Positions 5,264 to 5,597 of a stretch of 5,597 bases of DNA are shown piece by piece (position 1 is the stretch's first letter; each line of letters begins with the position of its first letter). The position numbers were made by a program, and so were the translations under genes. The notes below the pieces were generated by a model, which saw nothing but the letters and a program-made list of their open reading frames with translations, had not been told where the DNA came from and made no database searches. Source of the stretch: Phycisphaerales bacterium (GTDB taxonomy: Bacteria; Planctomycetota; Phycisphaerae; UBA1845); contig JAUWNF010000262.1 of NCBI GenBank assembly GCA_030612785.1, positions 1 to 5,597 on the forward strand. The letters are read 5' to 3'.

Positions 5264-5597
5264 CCGCACAACCGGCCATCGCGGTGCTCGAATTCGACAG
5301 CGTCGCCGTCGGTACACACGCCGCCGACGCGATGGCCAAAAAGGCCTCGCTGGAGACCTTCCGTGTTGGTACGGTGCAACCGGGCAAGTACGTCGTCTTG
5401 ATTGGCGGGACGGTGGCGGACGTGGATGAATCCTACGTCGAAGGCCTGCGCGTCGGGGCTGAAGCGCTGACCGACGAAGTTCTTCTGCCGAACGTCCACC
5501 GCCAAGTGTATGACGCCATCACCGGTAAGCGGCAAGCCGTGTCCGGCGATGCCCTGGGCGGGCTTGAAGCCTCGGGACTCGCCGCCACCGTGGTTGC
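5260..5597 (+). CDS. Tandem-domain microcompartment shell protein, single-layer BMC-T type (truncated by window)
   Basis: The first 112 residues of a rightward gene cut by the window edge. The chain PAIAVLEFDSVAVGTHAADAMAKKA, then FRVGTVQPGKYVVLIGGTVADVDESYVEGLRVGAEAL, is a complete first BMC domain in the ordinary, non-permuted order. After a linker (NVHRQVYDAITGKR), GGLEASGLAATVV begins what looks like a second domain of the same kind, so a tandem BMC-T of the PduT-like, single-layer group is expected. Such trimers sit in facets, and some carry a metal cluster or act as an electron conduit; no cysteine is visible in the part seen, so this cannot be judged. The ATG overlaps the dehydrogenase stop as ATGA. 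Domain one is clear; the tandem form rests on the start of the second repeat. Confidence 0.85.
   Translation, partial: MTAQPAIAVLEFDSVAVGTHAADAMAKKASLETFRVGTVQPGKYVVLIGGTVADVDESYVEGLRVGAEALTDEVLLPNVHRQVYDAITGKRQAVSGDALGGLEASGLAATVV

Overview
This window is most of a bacterial microcompartment (BMC) operon on the + strand, preceded by a divergent gene that runs off the left edge. The base composition is high in G+C. The shell and enzyme proteins resemble, from memory, those of the Haliangium ochraceum microcompartment. The gaps carry many hairpin-forming intergenic repeats. Together these suggest a high-GC environmental bacterium, with Planctomycetota or a myxobacterial/acidobacterial relative plausible. 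I cannot fix the phylum from the sequence alone.

Layout: (1) 1-470, minus strand, the first 156 residues of an exported alpha/beta-hydrolase-like protein with a Tat-like lipoprotein signal and a GLSAG nucleophile elbow. (2) 471-629, a divergent control region with a good sigma-70 type promoter (TTGACA, 17 bp, TTCAAT) for the operon. (3) 630-2048, one polypeptide joining an RpiB-like sugar-phosphate isomerase domain to deoxyribose-5-phosphate aldolase (DERA, DeoC), with a helix and a cysteine cluster in the linker. (4) 2115-2741, a permuted tandem-domain shell protein (BMC-T of the double-layer type). (5) 2778-3083, a canonical hexameric shell protein (BMC-H). (6) 3253-3552, a pentameric vertex protein (BMC-P, EutN/CcmL family). 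(7) 3794-5263, a CoA-acylating aldehyde dehydrogenase of the PduP/EutE type with an N-terminal encapsulation helix. (8) 5260 to the right edge, the start of a second trimeric shell protein (BMC-T, PduT-like arrangement), overlapping the dehydrogenase stop by 4 bases.

How it works together: DERA splits 2-deoxyribose-5-phosphate into glyceraldehyde-3-phosphate and acetaldehyde. The aldehyde dehydrogenase turns acetaldehyde into acetyl-CoA. The shell proteins would form the polyhedral container that holds the volatile, toxic aldehyde. This gene set matches what has been called the sugar-phosphate-utilizing (SPU) class of BMC loci. All three structural classes of shell protein are in the window. 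A phosphotransacylase and an alcohol dehydrogenase, often used to recycle CoA and NAD, are not seen and may lie to the right or elsewhere.

The most interesting points are that the RpiB-like domain keeps its phosphate-binding and ring-opening residues but has Asp where the catalytic Cys should be; that the vertex-protein gene is bracketed by two nearly identical 88-bp hairpin repeats; and that two shell genes are followed by the same small post-stop repeat, one copy of which is expanded by two heptamers.
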